A DNA stretch of 64,000 bases from Lachnospiraceae bacterium (GTDB lineage: Bacteria > Bacillota > Clostridia > Lachnospirales > Lachnospiraceae). Both the position numbers and the translations under genes were made by a program. The notes under the pieces are model-generated. The model was not told the DNA's origin. It made no database searches and saw nothing but the letters and a program-made list of their open reading frames with translations. The stretch lies in NCBI GenBank assembly GCA_015056795.1, contig SVFO01000004.1, positions 19,274 to 83,273 of the forward strand, given 5' to 3'. How positions within the stretch are numbered: position 1 is the stretch's first letter; every line of letters starts with the position of its first letter. This document shows, in pieces, positions 33,255 to 41,426 of this stretch.

Positions 33255-34025
33255 TCAACGATAGACCGCTACCTCCACATTGATTTTGCCCTTACGGGTT
33301 TCTCCCTTCTCCCCCACAAACACGAATTTCCCGTAGCCTCTGGCATTGACGGTCTCTCCTGCCTTTAACGTCCTGGAATTATTCTCGCAGCTTCGGCCCG
33401 CAATAAAGACCTTCCCTGCACGAAAAAGGGAAATACTTTCCTCTCTCGAAAGCTTCCAAACCTTTGCGATCACGGCATCCGCCCTGGGAGAGGCAACCTG
33501 AAGCAGCTCCTTCTTGGGCTCCTCCTGCAAAAGTTCCTTCCACTCCTTGACGATTTCACAGGTGACGCTGGTGTGCTTTACCTGACTAAGATTATCCACA
33601 ATAAACTCCGCCATGGATTCCAGGCAAAACAGATACGCCTGCTTTTCGCCAACGATAATGTCTCCTAAAGTCTCCCGTTCCATTCCGAGGTTCATCAGCG
33701 CACCCAAAAAATCCCTGTGAGACAGATCATCCGCAAACCTTTGATTTAAGGGGCTTATATGGATACAAACAATCGGAAATTCCGCTTCATACCCAAGCTC
33801 CTCCGGATTTCCAAAGCGAAGCATGACGCGATCCGCGCCCTCTCGTCCGCCCCAAAGCCGGGCTCCTGCGCCTCGAAGCTCTGACTCCATTCTCCAAAAG
33901 ACATCCTGCTCCGCCAACCCTAAGAAGTCTGTAAACGTAAACAGATTCTGTTTATAGGCTCTGTCAGCCAAATCCTGTAATCTCTTACCAAATTGTTGTA
34001 ATTCCTTTTCGCTTTTCTCTGCCAC
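33255..34025 (-). CDS. ylmH: YlmH-type S4 RNA-binding protein
   Basis: A 256-residue protein with a GTG start preceded by GAAAGGAAG. The middle region (about 80-170; MLRFGNPEELGYEAEFP) and the C-terminal S4 domain (about 183-245; VWKLSREESISLFRAGKVFI, then GETVNARGYGKF) match YlmH, which is encoded near divisome genes in many Firmicutes and has recently been tied to rescue of stalled ribosomes. Here it sits with a CmpB-like gene rather than with sepF or divIVA. Family call is good; the role is by family. Confidence 0.88.
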   Translation of the reverse strand: MAEKSEKELQQFGKRLQDLADRAYKQNLFTFTDFLGLAEQDVFWRMESELRGAGARLWGGREGADRVMLRFGNPEELGYEAEFPIVCIHISPLNQRFADDLSHRDFLGALMNLGMERETLGDIIVGEKQAYLFCLESMAEFIVDNLSQVKHTSVTCEIVKEWKELLQEEPKKELLQVASPRADAVIAKVWKLSREESISLFRAGKVFIAGRSCENNSRTLKAGETVNARGYGKFVFVGEKGETRKGKINVEVAVYR

Positions 34026-34107
34026 GGTTCTTCCTTTCTCAGTCTTCTTCTGTGATTGTCTGCCCTGCCTTGACGCGATGCCCTGGCCCTTCGTCTTTAC
34101 GGATGCC

Positions 34108-34890
34108 TTATCCCAGCATGACGTCCAATGTCATCATCAGCGCAAATCCCACTGCAAATGCGATGGTTCCTAGGTTATTCTCCTTCCCTTCATTCGCCTC
34201 TGGGATCAGCTCCTCCACCACCACGTAAATCATGGCTCCAGCGGCAAATGCCAAAAGATACGGGAGCAGCGGCGTCATCACGCTGGCAAGCAAAATCGTT
34301 ATCCCTGCGCCAATCGGCTCTACCACGCCCGAAAGGACACCCAGCCCAAAGGAGGTCAAGCGACTTCTTCCCTCCGCCCGATAGGGCAGGGAAATGATCG
34401 CCCCCTCAGGGAAATTTTGAATGGCAATACCTATGGCAAGAAGAATGGCTGCCGCCATGGTTACGCCGCTCTCCTCGTGCAGTGCGCCCGCCAAAATGGC
34501 CCCGATTGCCGCACCTTCCGGGAAATTGTGGATGGTCACGGCAAGCATTAGCATTGCCGTCCTTCCAAGCTTACTCTTTCGTCCCTCAGGCTGCTCCTGC
34601 CCGACGTGCAGATGTGGCACCAAGCAATCCATGGCGAGCAAAAAAACAATGCCCAGTGCAAAACCGATCATCGCCGGCAAAAACTGAAGTCTCCCCATCT
34701 CCTCCCGCATTTCCATGGCAGGAATAAGAAGCGACCAGACGGATGCTGCCACCATCACGCCTCCTGCAAATCCAATAAAAAATCTCTGGAGTTTTCCTGA
34801 AGCATTCCGCCGCAGAAAAAAGACACAGGCCGCCCCAAGACTCGTTCCCAAAAAGGGAAGGCACAGTCCTATCCAAACACCCATAAGCAT
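34108..34890 (-). CDS. ZIP-family divalent metal transporter
   Basis: A 260-residue membrane protein with eight predicted helices. Helix IV has the metal-site pattern HNFPEGAAIG (about 113-122) and helix V QNFPEGAIISLPYR (about 150-163); a His-containing loop CLVPHLHVGQEQPEG lies between helices III and IV. ZIP proteins import zinc, iron or manganese. AAGGAG precedes the ATG. It is downstream of two CobW-type GTPases thought to handle zinc, so zinc is the likely substrate (context inference). The upstream hairpin at 34930-34959 separates it from them, so it may have its own promoter (a TATAAT lies in the hairpin's tail). Confidence 0.9.
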   Translation of the reverse strand: MLMGVWIGLCLPFLGTSLGAACVFFLRRNASGKLQRFFIGFAGGVMVAASVWSLLIPAMEMREEMGRLQFLPAMIGFALGIVFLLAMDCLVPHLHVGQEQPEGRKSKLGRTAMLMLAVTIHNFPEGAAIGAILAGALHEESGVTMAAAILLAIGIAIQNFPEGAIISLPYRAEGRSRLTSFGLGVLSGVVEPIGAGITILLASVMTPLLPYLLAFAAGAMIYVVVEELIPEANEGKENNLGTIAFAVGFALMMTLDVMLG

Positions 34891-34929
34891 GGATTTCTCC
34901 TTATGCTACTCTATGTTATTATAGCAAAA

Positions 34930-34959
34930 TACGCCGCTTTTGTGACAGAAAGCGGCGTA
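34930..34959 (-). terminator. Terminator between the DUF1980-type GTPase and the ZIP gene
   Basis: TACGCCGCTTT and AAAGCGGCGTA form an 11-bp stem across an 8-base loop, followed on the minus strand by TTTTGC. A TATAAT in the tail could start the ZIP transcript. A second small hairpin, AAGGG-AAAAT-CCCTT, sits right after the GTPase stop. Confidence 0.8.
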
Positions 34960-34985
34960 AATCCATAAGGGAAAATCCCTTTTAA

Positions 34986-35918
34986 CTAGCTAAAGCTGAT
35001 GACCTCGTCCTTCGGTGCCTTGGTCTTTTCAACGCTTACGGCATGCAGCACGGGACCCTCTCCATTGTAATCCTTCCAGAACTCCTTGGATACGGTTGCC
35101 GTGACCTTCACCCAATCCCGCTCCTTTAAGCTGCCAGCACCAGGGAATTCACAGACATATCCCAAAAATGCCATATCCTCCGCGCAGCAGGTCATGGCCA
35201 TTCTGCCAGGCACAAAATACCCTGCAGGCAGTCCCTTGGGCTTCGCCACCATGGCAACAAACTGAAGCTTCTTTCCGACGTAACGCTCCAAATGATCCAT
35301 GGCATCCAGATAAAAGATTCCATAGCCATGATTGTCCAAAACAATCGGATCTGCGTTCAAGTCAAAGGGCAAATCCTCTTCGAAAATCTCATCAATTTCT
35401 CCATTTGCATCCTCAAAGATGACGTCCGCGGCGGCATTGACTGCCTTAATGTTACGCTTGTAGCTGTTCAGCTGATCGCGCACGGTGTCGCAACGGTTGA
35501 AGATAATCATTTCAGACTTACGGATCATCTCAGCCACCAATGATTTCATGTTGGTGTAATAGGTCGGGAAGGTGCTGCCATCGATCACCGTGATCTGCTG
35601 CTCAATCTTCCAGTGCCAGGGAAGCTTCATGTTCTTATAATTCCACATGCCGTTGTACTCAATGATGATACGCTCCGGCTTATGCTTCTTTTCCAGCTCT
35701 ACCAGCTTATTCGGATTGAAATCCTCTTCGTTCTCAATCAGCTCTACAACCGTATTGCTGCGACGAAGCAGCACAGGATCATACTCCTTTTCGCCCTCTT
35801 CGCAAAGAAGAAGCAGTGTCTTCCCACGAATCTGAAAATAGGGCTGTGCGAGCGTAAAGGTGATAAACTCCGTCTTTCCGCTCTCCAAAAAACCATTAAT
35901 TGCATATACGGGCTTCAT
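34986..35918 (-). CDS. CobW-like P-loop GTPase with DUF1980-like C-terminal domain
   Basis: About 310 residues from the ATG at 35918 (GAAAGGATG ahead). Residues 1-190 are a CobW/COG0523-like GTPase: P-loop INGFLESGKTEF (about 7-18), the NRCD guanine-specificity motif IFNRCDTV (about 138-145). Residues about 195-310 resemble DUF1980 proteins of the YcgQ type (YFVPGRMAMTCCAEDMAFLGYVCEF in parts, with the adjacent Cys pair, then WVKVTATVSKEF and the tail VLHAVSVEKTKAP). DUF1980 proteins normally work with a permease and are linked to zinc. The joined arrangement suggests a metal-delivery GTPase. It follows the His-rich CobW gene. Confidence 0.8.
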   Translation of the reverse strand: MKPVYAINGFLESGKTEFITFTLAQPYFQIRGKTLLLLCEEGEKEYDPVLLRRSNTVVELIENEEDFNPNKLVELEKKHKPERIIIEYNGMWNYKNMKLPWHWKIEQQITVIDGSTFPTYYTNMKSLVAEMIRKSEMIIFNRCDTVRDQLNSYKRNIKAVNAAADVIFEDANGEIDEIFEEDLPFDLNADPIVLDNHGYGIFYLDAMDHLERYVGKKLQFVAMVAKPKGLPAGYFVPGRMAMTCCAEDMAFLGYVCEFPGAGSLKERDWVKVTATVSKEFWKDYNGEGPVLHAVSVEKTKAPKDEVISFS

Positions 35919-36003
35919 GTTATACATCCTTTCCATGTCGTGCCAAAACGGCACCACCGATTCCTGACGAGCTTTTCGTGCCGCTTGGGCGATTCGCTTC
36001 GCC

Positions 36004-37200
36004 CTACTTGCGGAACAGCTCAGCCAGCTTCTCTTCCTTCAGCTCAGCACCGATGACGCAAATCTTTCCAGTAACCTCAGGCTTTCCAGTTCTTACGTCC
36101 TGCTCTTCGGGAACATAATCATAATAAATCCAGGTACCATCCTCTGCGGGAACCATGCCCTTCGCACGAAGGATAACACCATATTCGCCGCTGTCCAGAG
36201 CACTCAGGATGCTCTCAATCTCACTCTTAGAATACTTGTTGGGCGTCTCCATGCCCCAGCTCGTAAACACTTCATCTGCGTGATGATGATGGTGATGATG
36301 CTCATGCTCGTCCTCATCATCGTCGTCATCGTGGTGATGGTGATGATGCTCGTGCTCGTCCTCGTCATCGTCATCATCGTCATCGTGATGATGGTGATGT
36401 CCGCAGCAGCACTCCTCGTCATCGTCATCATGGTGATGGTGGTGGTGATGCTCGTGCTCGTCCTCATCGTCGTCATCGTCATCATCGTGGTGATGGTGAT
36501 GTCCACAGCAGCACTCCTCATCATCGTCATCATGGTGATGGTGATGATGCTCATGCTCCTCGTGAGCCTTCTCTAACATTTCTGCAAGAAGGTCATCCAG
36601 CTTGTCAGCACCCTCAATGGTATCCAAAACAGTCTTGCCATCCAGCTGTGCCAGCGGCGTCGTAATAATCGTTGCTTTTGCATTGTGCTCGCGGATCAGG
36701 GCAACTGCCTCCGCAATCTTCTCCTGGCTCGCCTTATCCGTACGGCTCAAAATAATGGTGCCAGCATACTCGATCTGGTTGATAAAGAACTCACCAAAGT
36801 TCTTAATATACATTTTGCACTTGGTCGCATCGACAACGGCTACGGCGCTGTTCACCTGTACATTCAGGTCCTTTGCAACGTTCTCTACGGCCTTCAAAAC
36901 GTCAGAAAGCTTGCCAACGCCAGAGGGCTCGATCAGAATACGCTCAGGTGCGTAGGTGTTGACTACTTCCTTCAGGGAGGTACCAAAATCTCCGACCAAG
37001 GAACAGCAAATGCAGCCAGAATTCATCTCCTTAATTTCGATGCCAGCTTCCTTCAAAAAGCCGCCGTCAATGCCGATCTCACCAAACTCATTCTCAATCA
37101 ATACGGTCTTGGAGCCGTCCAAGGCTTCTGCAAGAAGCTTCTTAATCAGGGTTGTTTTTCCAGCTCCAAGGAAGCCAGAAACTACGTCTATTTTCGTCAT
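36004..37200 (-). CDS. CobW-family zinc GTPase with duplicated His/Asp/Cys-rich metal-binding insert
   Basis: About 398 residues from the ATG at 37200 (GGAAAGGATG ahead; the upstream ATG at 37209 has no room for a ribosome site). Residues 1-205 are a COG0523 GTPase: SGFLGAGKTTLI Walker A, the metal-relay motif GCICC (about 62-66), EPSGVG, and LSRTDKA for guanine recognition. Residues about 213-308 are almost only His, Asp, Glu and Cys: two copies of a 34-residue module with DDDDEECCCG, five His, seven Asp and HEHHHHH, then two shorter His/Asp blocks. The CobW C-terminal domain follows (about 315-398). It should bind many metal ions and pass zinc to client enzymes; family knowledge and context (ZIP, second GTPase) support zinc. 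Confidence 0.92.
   Translation of the reverse strand: MTKIDVVSGFLGAGKTTLIKKLLAEALDGSKTVLIENEFGEIGIDGGFLKEAGIEIKEMNSGCICCSLVGDFGTSLKEVVNTYAPERILIEPSGVGKLSDVLKAVENVAKDLNVQVNSAVAVVDATKCKMYIKNFGEFFINQIEYAGTIILSRTDKASQEKIAEAVALIREHNAKATIITTPLAQLDGKTVLDTIEGADKLDDLLAEMLEKAHEEHEHHHHHHDDDDEECCCGHHHHHDDDDDDDEDEHEHHHHHHHDDDDEECCCGHHHHHDDDDDDDEDEHEHHHHHHDDDDDEDEHEHHHHHHHADEVFTSWGMETPNKYSKSEIESILSALDSGEYGVILRAKGMVPAEDGTWIYYDYVPEEQDVRTGKPEVTGKICVIGAELKEEKLAELFRK
36280..36561 (-). repeat. In-frame tandem repeat encoding the His/Asp/Cys tract
   Basis: A 102-bp module (34 codons) is repeated twice and followed by two shorter partial copies. The two full copies differ by scattered synonymous changes only, which suggests recent duplication under selection for the amino-acid pattern. 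The strand-symmetric low complexity (ATG/CAT/CAC repeats) also creates a long spurious plus-strand frame. Confidence 0.88.
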
Positions 37201-37282
37201 GTTCTTCATCCTTTCCTTTCATTACGCTATTCATACTACAGCAATGCTTTGACGCAAAATATCCTGCGCCCAATCATCCCCT

Positions 37283-37311
37283 ATTTTCTACCAAAGGGCT
37301 GGGAATGTCAA
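37283..37311 (-). promoter_or_regulatory. Possible promoter of the His-rich CobW operon
   Basis: The minus strand has a perfect TTGACA (37306-37311) and, at 17 bases, a weak GAAAAT (37283-37288). I could not recognise a clear Zur box in the 37210-37363 gap. Confidence 0.35.
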
Positions 37312-37363
37312 CCCCATTTCTCCCCGAAAACAGGAAATAAATTCTTAAATTTCCATAACTTTT

Positions 37364-38233
37364 TTATTCGTCCATAATCATTAAACTGATCATGGGCGCC
37401 ACGGCAACCTCGCCATCCTCCGCTATGCCACAAAGAATTCCAAGAAAGTTCCCTTTCGCATCAAAAAGGCCGCCGCCACTCATGCCTGGCTTTACATCAA
37501 CGTCAGCCAACAGCATGTAAACTCCAAAATCCTCCAAAAAGACATAATCTTGAAGCAACACTCCCGCATAGGCTTCCTCACCTGCGCCACTCTTCGATCC
37601 CATGGCGATCACGGCGTCTCCAGCCTGAATGCCGTCATAGGCTTCCTTGGAGACCAGCGTGCATCGATAATTTTTCCCGTGATCCTCGCCCGTCCCTTCA
37701 TCCACAAGCGCCGCCCTGGAAACCTTCAAAACGGCGACGTCCTGTTCCTTTGCGCGTACTATAGCATAAGAAGCAGTCACATATCCATCGCGGAAGGTGA
37801 TTTCCGCCACATCCTCCACCTGTTCCACGACATGCGCCGCCGTGGCGATCCAGACCGAGTTTTCATCTGACTTATAAATCACGCCGCTGCCAATGAGATT
37901 CCCAGCGCGAATCCTTACGTTGACATTTCCGCAGGCCTCTTGTAATGCACCTGCGAGATTTCCAGGATCCTCTCCATCTGCAAGGCCATCGGACATTGAA
38001 ATTTCTGCCAAGGCTCCCTCTGCCTTCTCCTGTGACTGTCCCGCTTTTCCTTCCTCGGTTTGCCCCTCTGATTGCCCTGATGCCGAACTCTGTTCTGCCG
38101 AGGTCGTTCCTACGGGAGCGCTCTCCGAGGACGGCTCCTTTCCATGACACCCTGAAAGGAAAAGGCATGTCGTTGCCGCAAGGATCATCCCTATTCTGAT
38201 AGCTTTTCCGTCCATCCTTCTCTTGTTTTCCAC
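37364..38233 (-). CDS. Trypsin-like serine protease lipoprotein (S1/S1C type)
   Basis: A 289-residue exported protein with a GTG start (GGAGG ahead) and a lipoprotein signal: basic start, hydrophobic core MILAATTCLFLS and lipobox LSGC (Cys about 29). A Ser/Gly/Glu-rich linker (about 31-75) leads to a chymotrypsin-fold domain with the triad His in TAAHVVE (about 130-136), Asp in KEQDVAVLKVS (about 162-172) and Ser in KPGMSGGGLF (about 247-256). No PDZ domain follows, so it is shorter than HtrA/DegP. It should act on the outer face of the membrane in protein quality control or signalling; the substrate is unknown. Confidence 0.85.
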   Translation of the reverse strand: MENKRRMDGKAIRIGMILAATTCLFLSGCHGKEPSSESAPVGTTSAEQSSASGQSEGQTEEGKAGQSQEKAEGALAEISMSDGLADGEDPGNLAGALQEACGNVNVRIRAGNLIGSGVIYKSDENSVWIATAAHVVEQVEDVAEITFRDGYVTASYAIVRAKEQDVAVLKVSRAALVDEGTGEDHGKNYRCTLVSKEAYDGIQAGDAVIAMGSKSGAGEEAYAGVLLQDYVFLEDFGVYMLLADVDVKPGMSGGGLFDAKGNFLGILCGIAEDGEVAVAPMISLMIMDE

Positions 38234-38282
38234 GCTAATTCATCCTCCAAAAATCCAGCTACATCATAGCACAAAACCTGCC

Positions 38283-39277
38283 ACCCGACAATATCCTATT
38301 GGCATGATCCTTTTTCTGTGTTTTGTGATTTCTTCAATCATTATTGTCGTTATCTTGGCCTTTTTACTGTCCTCAACCAGCCGCACGAACAATATTCTAA
38401 ATGACGACTCTCAAAATATCCTGACCTCTGCCGCGGATTACCACGCAAATATCATTGATGACAATTTCCGATACTACATCCCCATCGCCGCAGGGGAGCC
38501 CATGTGGATGGATCCCTATTTCAATGCAAACCTTGGCGTCAGCATGATCTCCTACATTATTCCCTACTATTACAAGGGAGTTACGGTCGGCATCATTGGC
38601 ATGGACATTAGCATGGACCTGTTAAAGGAATCCGTCTCTCAGGTTAGCGTCTATGAGACAGGCCGCGCCTTTCTGATTGACAAGGAGGCACTGGCCTAGG
38701 CATGGCCATCGTCAACCGCCTGCTTCCCATGATGGGAAGTGAACTCCACGTGGAAAGCGAGTATGGCGTCGGTTCTGAATTCTATTTTGTGCTGCGCCAA
38801 GGAATTGTCGACAGCCAGCCGATCGGAAATTATGTGGAGCGACTCCATAAGAGTGCTGCCCTCTCCAAGCATCTCACGCGCCTGAAGGCTCCCAACGCAA
38901 AGGTACTCGTGGTGGATGATAATGAGATGAACTTAAAGGTTGCAAAGAACCTATTAAAGCTCAATTCCATCGAACCTGACCTTGCAAACTCTGGTCCCGA
39001 GGCCATCGAAAAAATCTGCGGTAAGGATTATGACATCGTCTTCCTAGATCATATGATGCCCAGGAGCAGAAAACGGCCGCTAAAAATGAGGATATTTCAA
39101 CGATAGAAGCCAAGATTGAGACGCTGCTTACGACCTATCAACAGGTCGCTGAAAAGATCCAATCCGTCATCTCAGGCAAGCCCTTAATGGAATCTACTGA
39201 AGAAGGCGATTTTAGCCGCGCTGGATGACTTTGACGTAGAGCACGCTACGGAGCTGCTCAGCGCCCTTTTAAACTAA
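38283..39277 (+). pseudogene. Remnant of a hybrid sensor histidine kinase (Cache - HATPase - REC - Hpt)
   Basis: Pieces of one large kinase are joined by deletions and frameshifts. 38303-38690 gives a membrane helix (MILFLCFVISSIIIVVILAF) and part of a Cache domain (ISYIIPYYYKGVTVGIIGMD, in parts, then FLIDKEA). About 38683-38700 jumps straight, out of frame, into the G2 box of the kinase ATP domain (GTGLGMAIVNRLLPMMG). 38702-39060 continues with the end of the ATPase domain and a receiver domain (VLVVDDNEMN, then DIVFLDHMMP). There a second junction leads to a C-terminal helical tail with stops, and a third frame change gives LKKAILAALDDFDVEHATELL, an Hpt-like tail, ending at 39277. The histidine phosphoacceptor region is absent. 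It cannot work as a kinase. Confidence 0.88.
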
Positions 39278-39295
39278 AAAATAAATTTACACATA

Positions 39296-39340
39296 AAAAT
39301 GCCGTAAAGCAAGGGAGATCCTTGTTTTACGGCATTTTTT
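39296..39340 (-). terminator. Bidirectional terminator between the kinase remnant and rnpB
   Basis: AAAATGCCGTAAAGCAAGG and its complement CCTTGTTTTACGGCATTTT flank a 5-base loop. The minus strand reads into CATTTTTATG just beyond the 3' end of rnpB; the plus strand gives ATTTTTT after the pseudogene. Confidence 0.92.
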
Positions 39341-39344
39341 ATAG

Positions 39345-39692
39345 CATAAGCAGAACGATAAGCCGGGTTATGTCGTTGAGCGATCATCTATCTAGTACGA
39401 CTGTTACCAGCCGCATCAAGCGACCCACCTGAGAGCAGGCCGGGCAAGCCTATTGCTCTCTGCTTGGTCTTGCTTCGGATGGGGTTTACATGGCTCCGCC
39501 TGTTACCAGACGGACGGTAGTCTCTTACACTGCCTTTCCACCCTTACCGGTGCGTGGCACCGGCGGTATATCTCTGTTGCACTGGCCTGGGAGTCACCTC
39601 CACCGGACGTTATCCGGCATCCTGCCCTATGAAGCCCGGACTTTCCTCACCCACGCTTTCGCATGGCCGCGATCGCCTGTCCTGCTTACGCC
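39345..39692 (-). ncRNA. rnpB: RNase P RNA, type A
   Basis: The minus strand shows the conserved RNase P landmarks: GTAAGCAGGACAGGCGATCG at the 5' end, GAGGAAAGTCCGGGCTTC (P3/P4 region, CR-I), then the long middle helices, the CAGACGGACGGTAGT-type region as its complement ACTACCGTCCGTCTGGTAAC (CR-II/III), and near the 3' end AACCCGGCTTATCG. It is the catalytic RNA that trims tRNA precursors. Length about 348 nt fits a bacterial type A RNA in Clostridia. A sigma-A promoter lies just upstream (39700-39728) and a terminator just downstream, so it is an independent transcript. Ends are estimated to within a few bases. Confidence 0.96.
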
Positions 39693-39699
39693 AAATGTC

Positions 39700-39728
39700 A
39701 TTATAAACTGTTCTTGTAAAGTATGCAA
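39700..39728 (-). promoter_or_regulatory. Sigma-A promoter of rnpB
   Basis: The minus strand has TTGCAT (39723-39728), a 17-base spacer and TATAAT (39700-39705), placing the start near 39692, the expected 5' end of RNase P RNA. Confidence 0.85.
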
Positions 39729-39749
39729 GGAAAAATATGCATGGAAAAA

Positions 39750-41405
39750 TCAAACCTTAAAGCAGCTTCCACCGACAAATTCTCTACAAATGGAATTGTT
39801 GGGAAGATTCTCACTGCTGACATTCAAGAAATAATCCAAGAATTTCAAAAGGCGCTTTGCCTCATAATGCTCCGTCGTATTCTTGGGAACCTGGAAGAGC
39901 AAGGGCTCCGCGTACTGCTTCAATACCGCAAGCTCATAGATCAGCGCGGAATTGAAGATGGCATCTGCCTCCTCCTGGAAAGGAAAGATATTGTTCTCCT
40001 CTCCCTTTCGAACGTTGCTCCACATCTGAATCGTGCGCTTTGCATCTGCCCCGCGAGTCTTGGCATCCCGAACCAGTCTCCGCAGCAGTCTTCCGTCCGT
40101 CGTAGCGATACGGTTATGTGCGTCTACGTTGATGGATGTCAGGGCGCTCACGTAAACCTTATATTTGCTCTCCTCGGGGAGGGCATAGCTCATCTTCGGA
40201 TTCAGTCCGTGAATTCCCTCAATGACCAAAATGTCCTCTGGTCCCAGCTTCATGGTGTCGCCCTGATACTCCCTCTGACCAATCTTGAAATTAAAGGTTG
40301 GCATTTCAACGGTCTCGCCATTAAGAAGCCTTAGCATGTCAGCATTAAAGCCTTCGATGTCCATGGCTCCAAGGCATTCAAAATCATAATCCCCATTCTC
40401 GTCCAGGGGCGTATCCTCTCTGTTGACAAAATAATTGTCCATGGCAATGGGATGCGGCGTCTTTCCAAGGGAACGAAGCTGAATCGAAAGCCTGTGGGAA
40501 AGACTCGTCTTTCCTGAGGAGGACGGACCCGCGATCATGACAAATTTCACGTTCTCGTGGCTGACAATGTCCCGTGCAATCTCCGCGATTTTGCGCTCCT
40601 GCATTGCCTCCTGAATCAGGATGATGTCGCCCAGCGTTCCCTGACAGATTTGTTCATTCAGGTCACCTACGGTCTCAATTCCGACCTGTCTGCCCCATGT
40701 ATCAGAAACCTTCAGCGTCTCAAAAAGCTTTTTCCTCTCAGAAAACTTTTCCACGCGATTCGCAGTTTTTCTGGTAGGCAAAAGCAGCATAAAGCCCTCA
40801 TCGTAGGGAATCAGGTCAAACCATTTGACATAGCTTGTATTGGGCATCATATAGCCATAGAAATAATCACAATAGCCATCGCATTCATAGACATTGACAG
40901 CAGAGGTACGCCGATATTGGAATAGCTTGACCTTATCAGTCATTCCCTGTCTCTCGAAAATCTCGATCGCCTCATCAATGGGATAAGATCTTTTGAGAAA
41001 TGGAATCTTACGCTTTACCAGCTCCTGCATTCTCTCTCTCAGCTTATTGGCGCTCTCCTCATTTGCAGGAAAGGCTCCCTCGGCTGAGAGGTAGTATCCA
41101 TGTCCGATTGCAAATTCCATGCGACACTGCGCAGCCGCCTGACATCCATATATGTCAAACACGGCCTTCATGAACAGCATCGTTGCCGTTCTGACATAGG
41201 TCTTAAAGCCTACGTCATCCTTCAGCGTAAAAAACTTAATTTCGCAGGACTTATTCACCCGTTTGAACAGCTCCCTGATTTTGCCGTCGGAGGAAACCAC
41301 GGTAATCAAATTTCCGTCCTTCTCCTGATACGGCTCAATCAGCTGCTCGTAGGTTGTGCGCTCTGCGACTTGAATTTCATCTTCGCCAATTTTAACAGTA
41401 AACAT
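39750..41405 (-). CDS. Nucleoside kinase (uridine-kinase-like) with TGS/ThrRS-like N-terminal region
   Basis: A 551-residue protein. Residues 1-60 look like a TGS domain (MFTVKIGEDEIQVAERTT), and about 60-230 resemble the second domain of threonyl-tRNA synthetase (MEFAIGHGYYLSAEGAF). Residues about 280-520 are a P-loop nucleoside kinase: MIAGPSSSGKTSLSHRLS (Walker A), MDNYFVNREDTPLDENGDYDF (in parts) and LVIEGIHGLNP. Proteins with this architecture are annotated as nucleoside or uridine kinases in many Clostridia. It follows trmK by 21 bases and ends the dnaG-rpoD operon. The physiological nucleoside is not proven. Confidence 0.88.
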   Translation of the reverse strand: MFTVKIGEDEIQVAERTTYEQLIEPYQEKDGNLITVVSSDGKIRELFKRVNKSCEIKFFTLKDDVGFKTYVRTATMLFMKAVFDIYGCQAAAQCRMEFAIGHGYYLSAEGAFPANEESANKLRERMQELVKRKIPFLKRSYPIDEAIEIFERQGMTDKVKLFQYRRTSAVNVYECDGYCDYFYGYMMPNTSYVKWFDLIPYDEGFMLLLPTRKTANRVEKFSERKKLFETLKVSDTWGRQVGIETVGDLNEQICQGTLGDIILIQEAMQERKIAEIARDIVSHENVKFVMIAGPSSSGKTSLSHRLSIQLRSLGKTPHPIAMDNYFVNREDTPLDENGDYDFECLGAMDIEGFNADMLRLLNGETVEMPTFNFKIGQREYQGDTMKLGPEDILVIEGIHGLNPKMSYALPEESKYKVYVSALTSINVDAHNRIATTDGRLLRRLVRDAKTRGADAKRTIQMWSNVRKGEENNIFPFQEEADAIFNSALIYELAVLKQYAEPLLFQVPKNTTEHYEAKRLLKFLDYFLNVSSENLPNNSICREFVGGSCFKV

Positions 41406-41426
41406 AACTCCCCGCTTCCCGGAAGC

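Noticed and set aside
36280..36576. Met/Val/Leu-rich plus-strand frame
   Set aside because: It is the complement of the His/Asp-rich repeat (CAC and GAC read as GTG and GTC); low-complexity shadow.
38702..39106. Separate response-regulator gene
   Set aside because: Its N-terminus is the tail of a kinase ATP domain starting in mid-motif and its receiver is cut short, so it is a piece of the pseudogene.
39490..39834. Plus-strand protein-coding frame
   Set aside because: It lies across the complement of rnpB and the end of the nucleoside kinase gene, and has no ribosome site.
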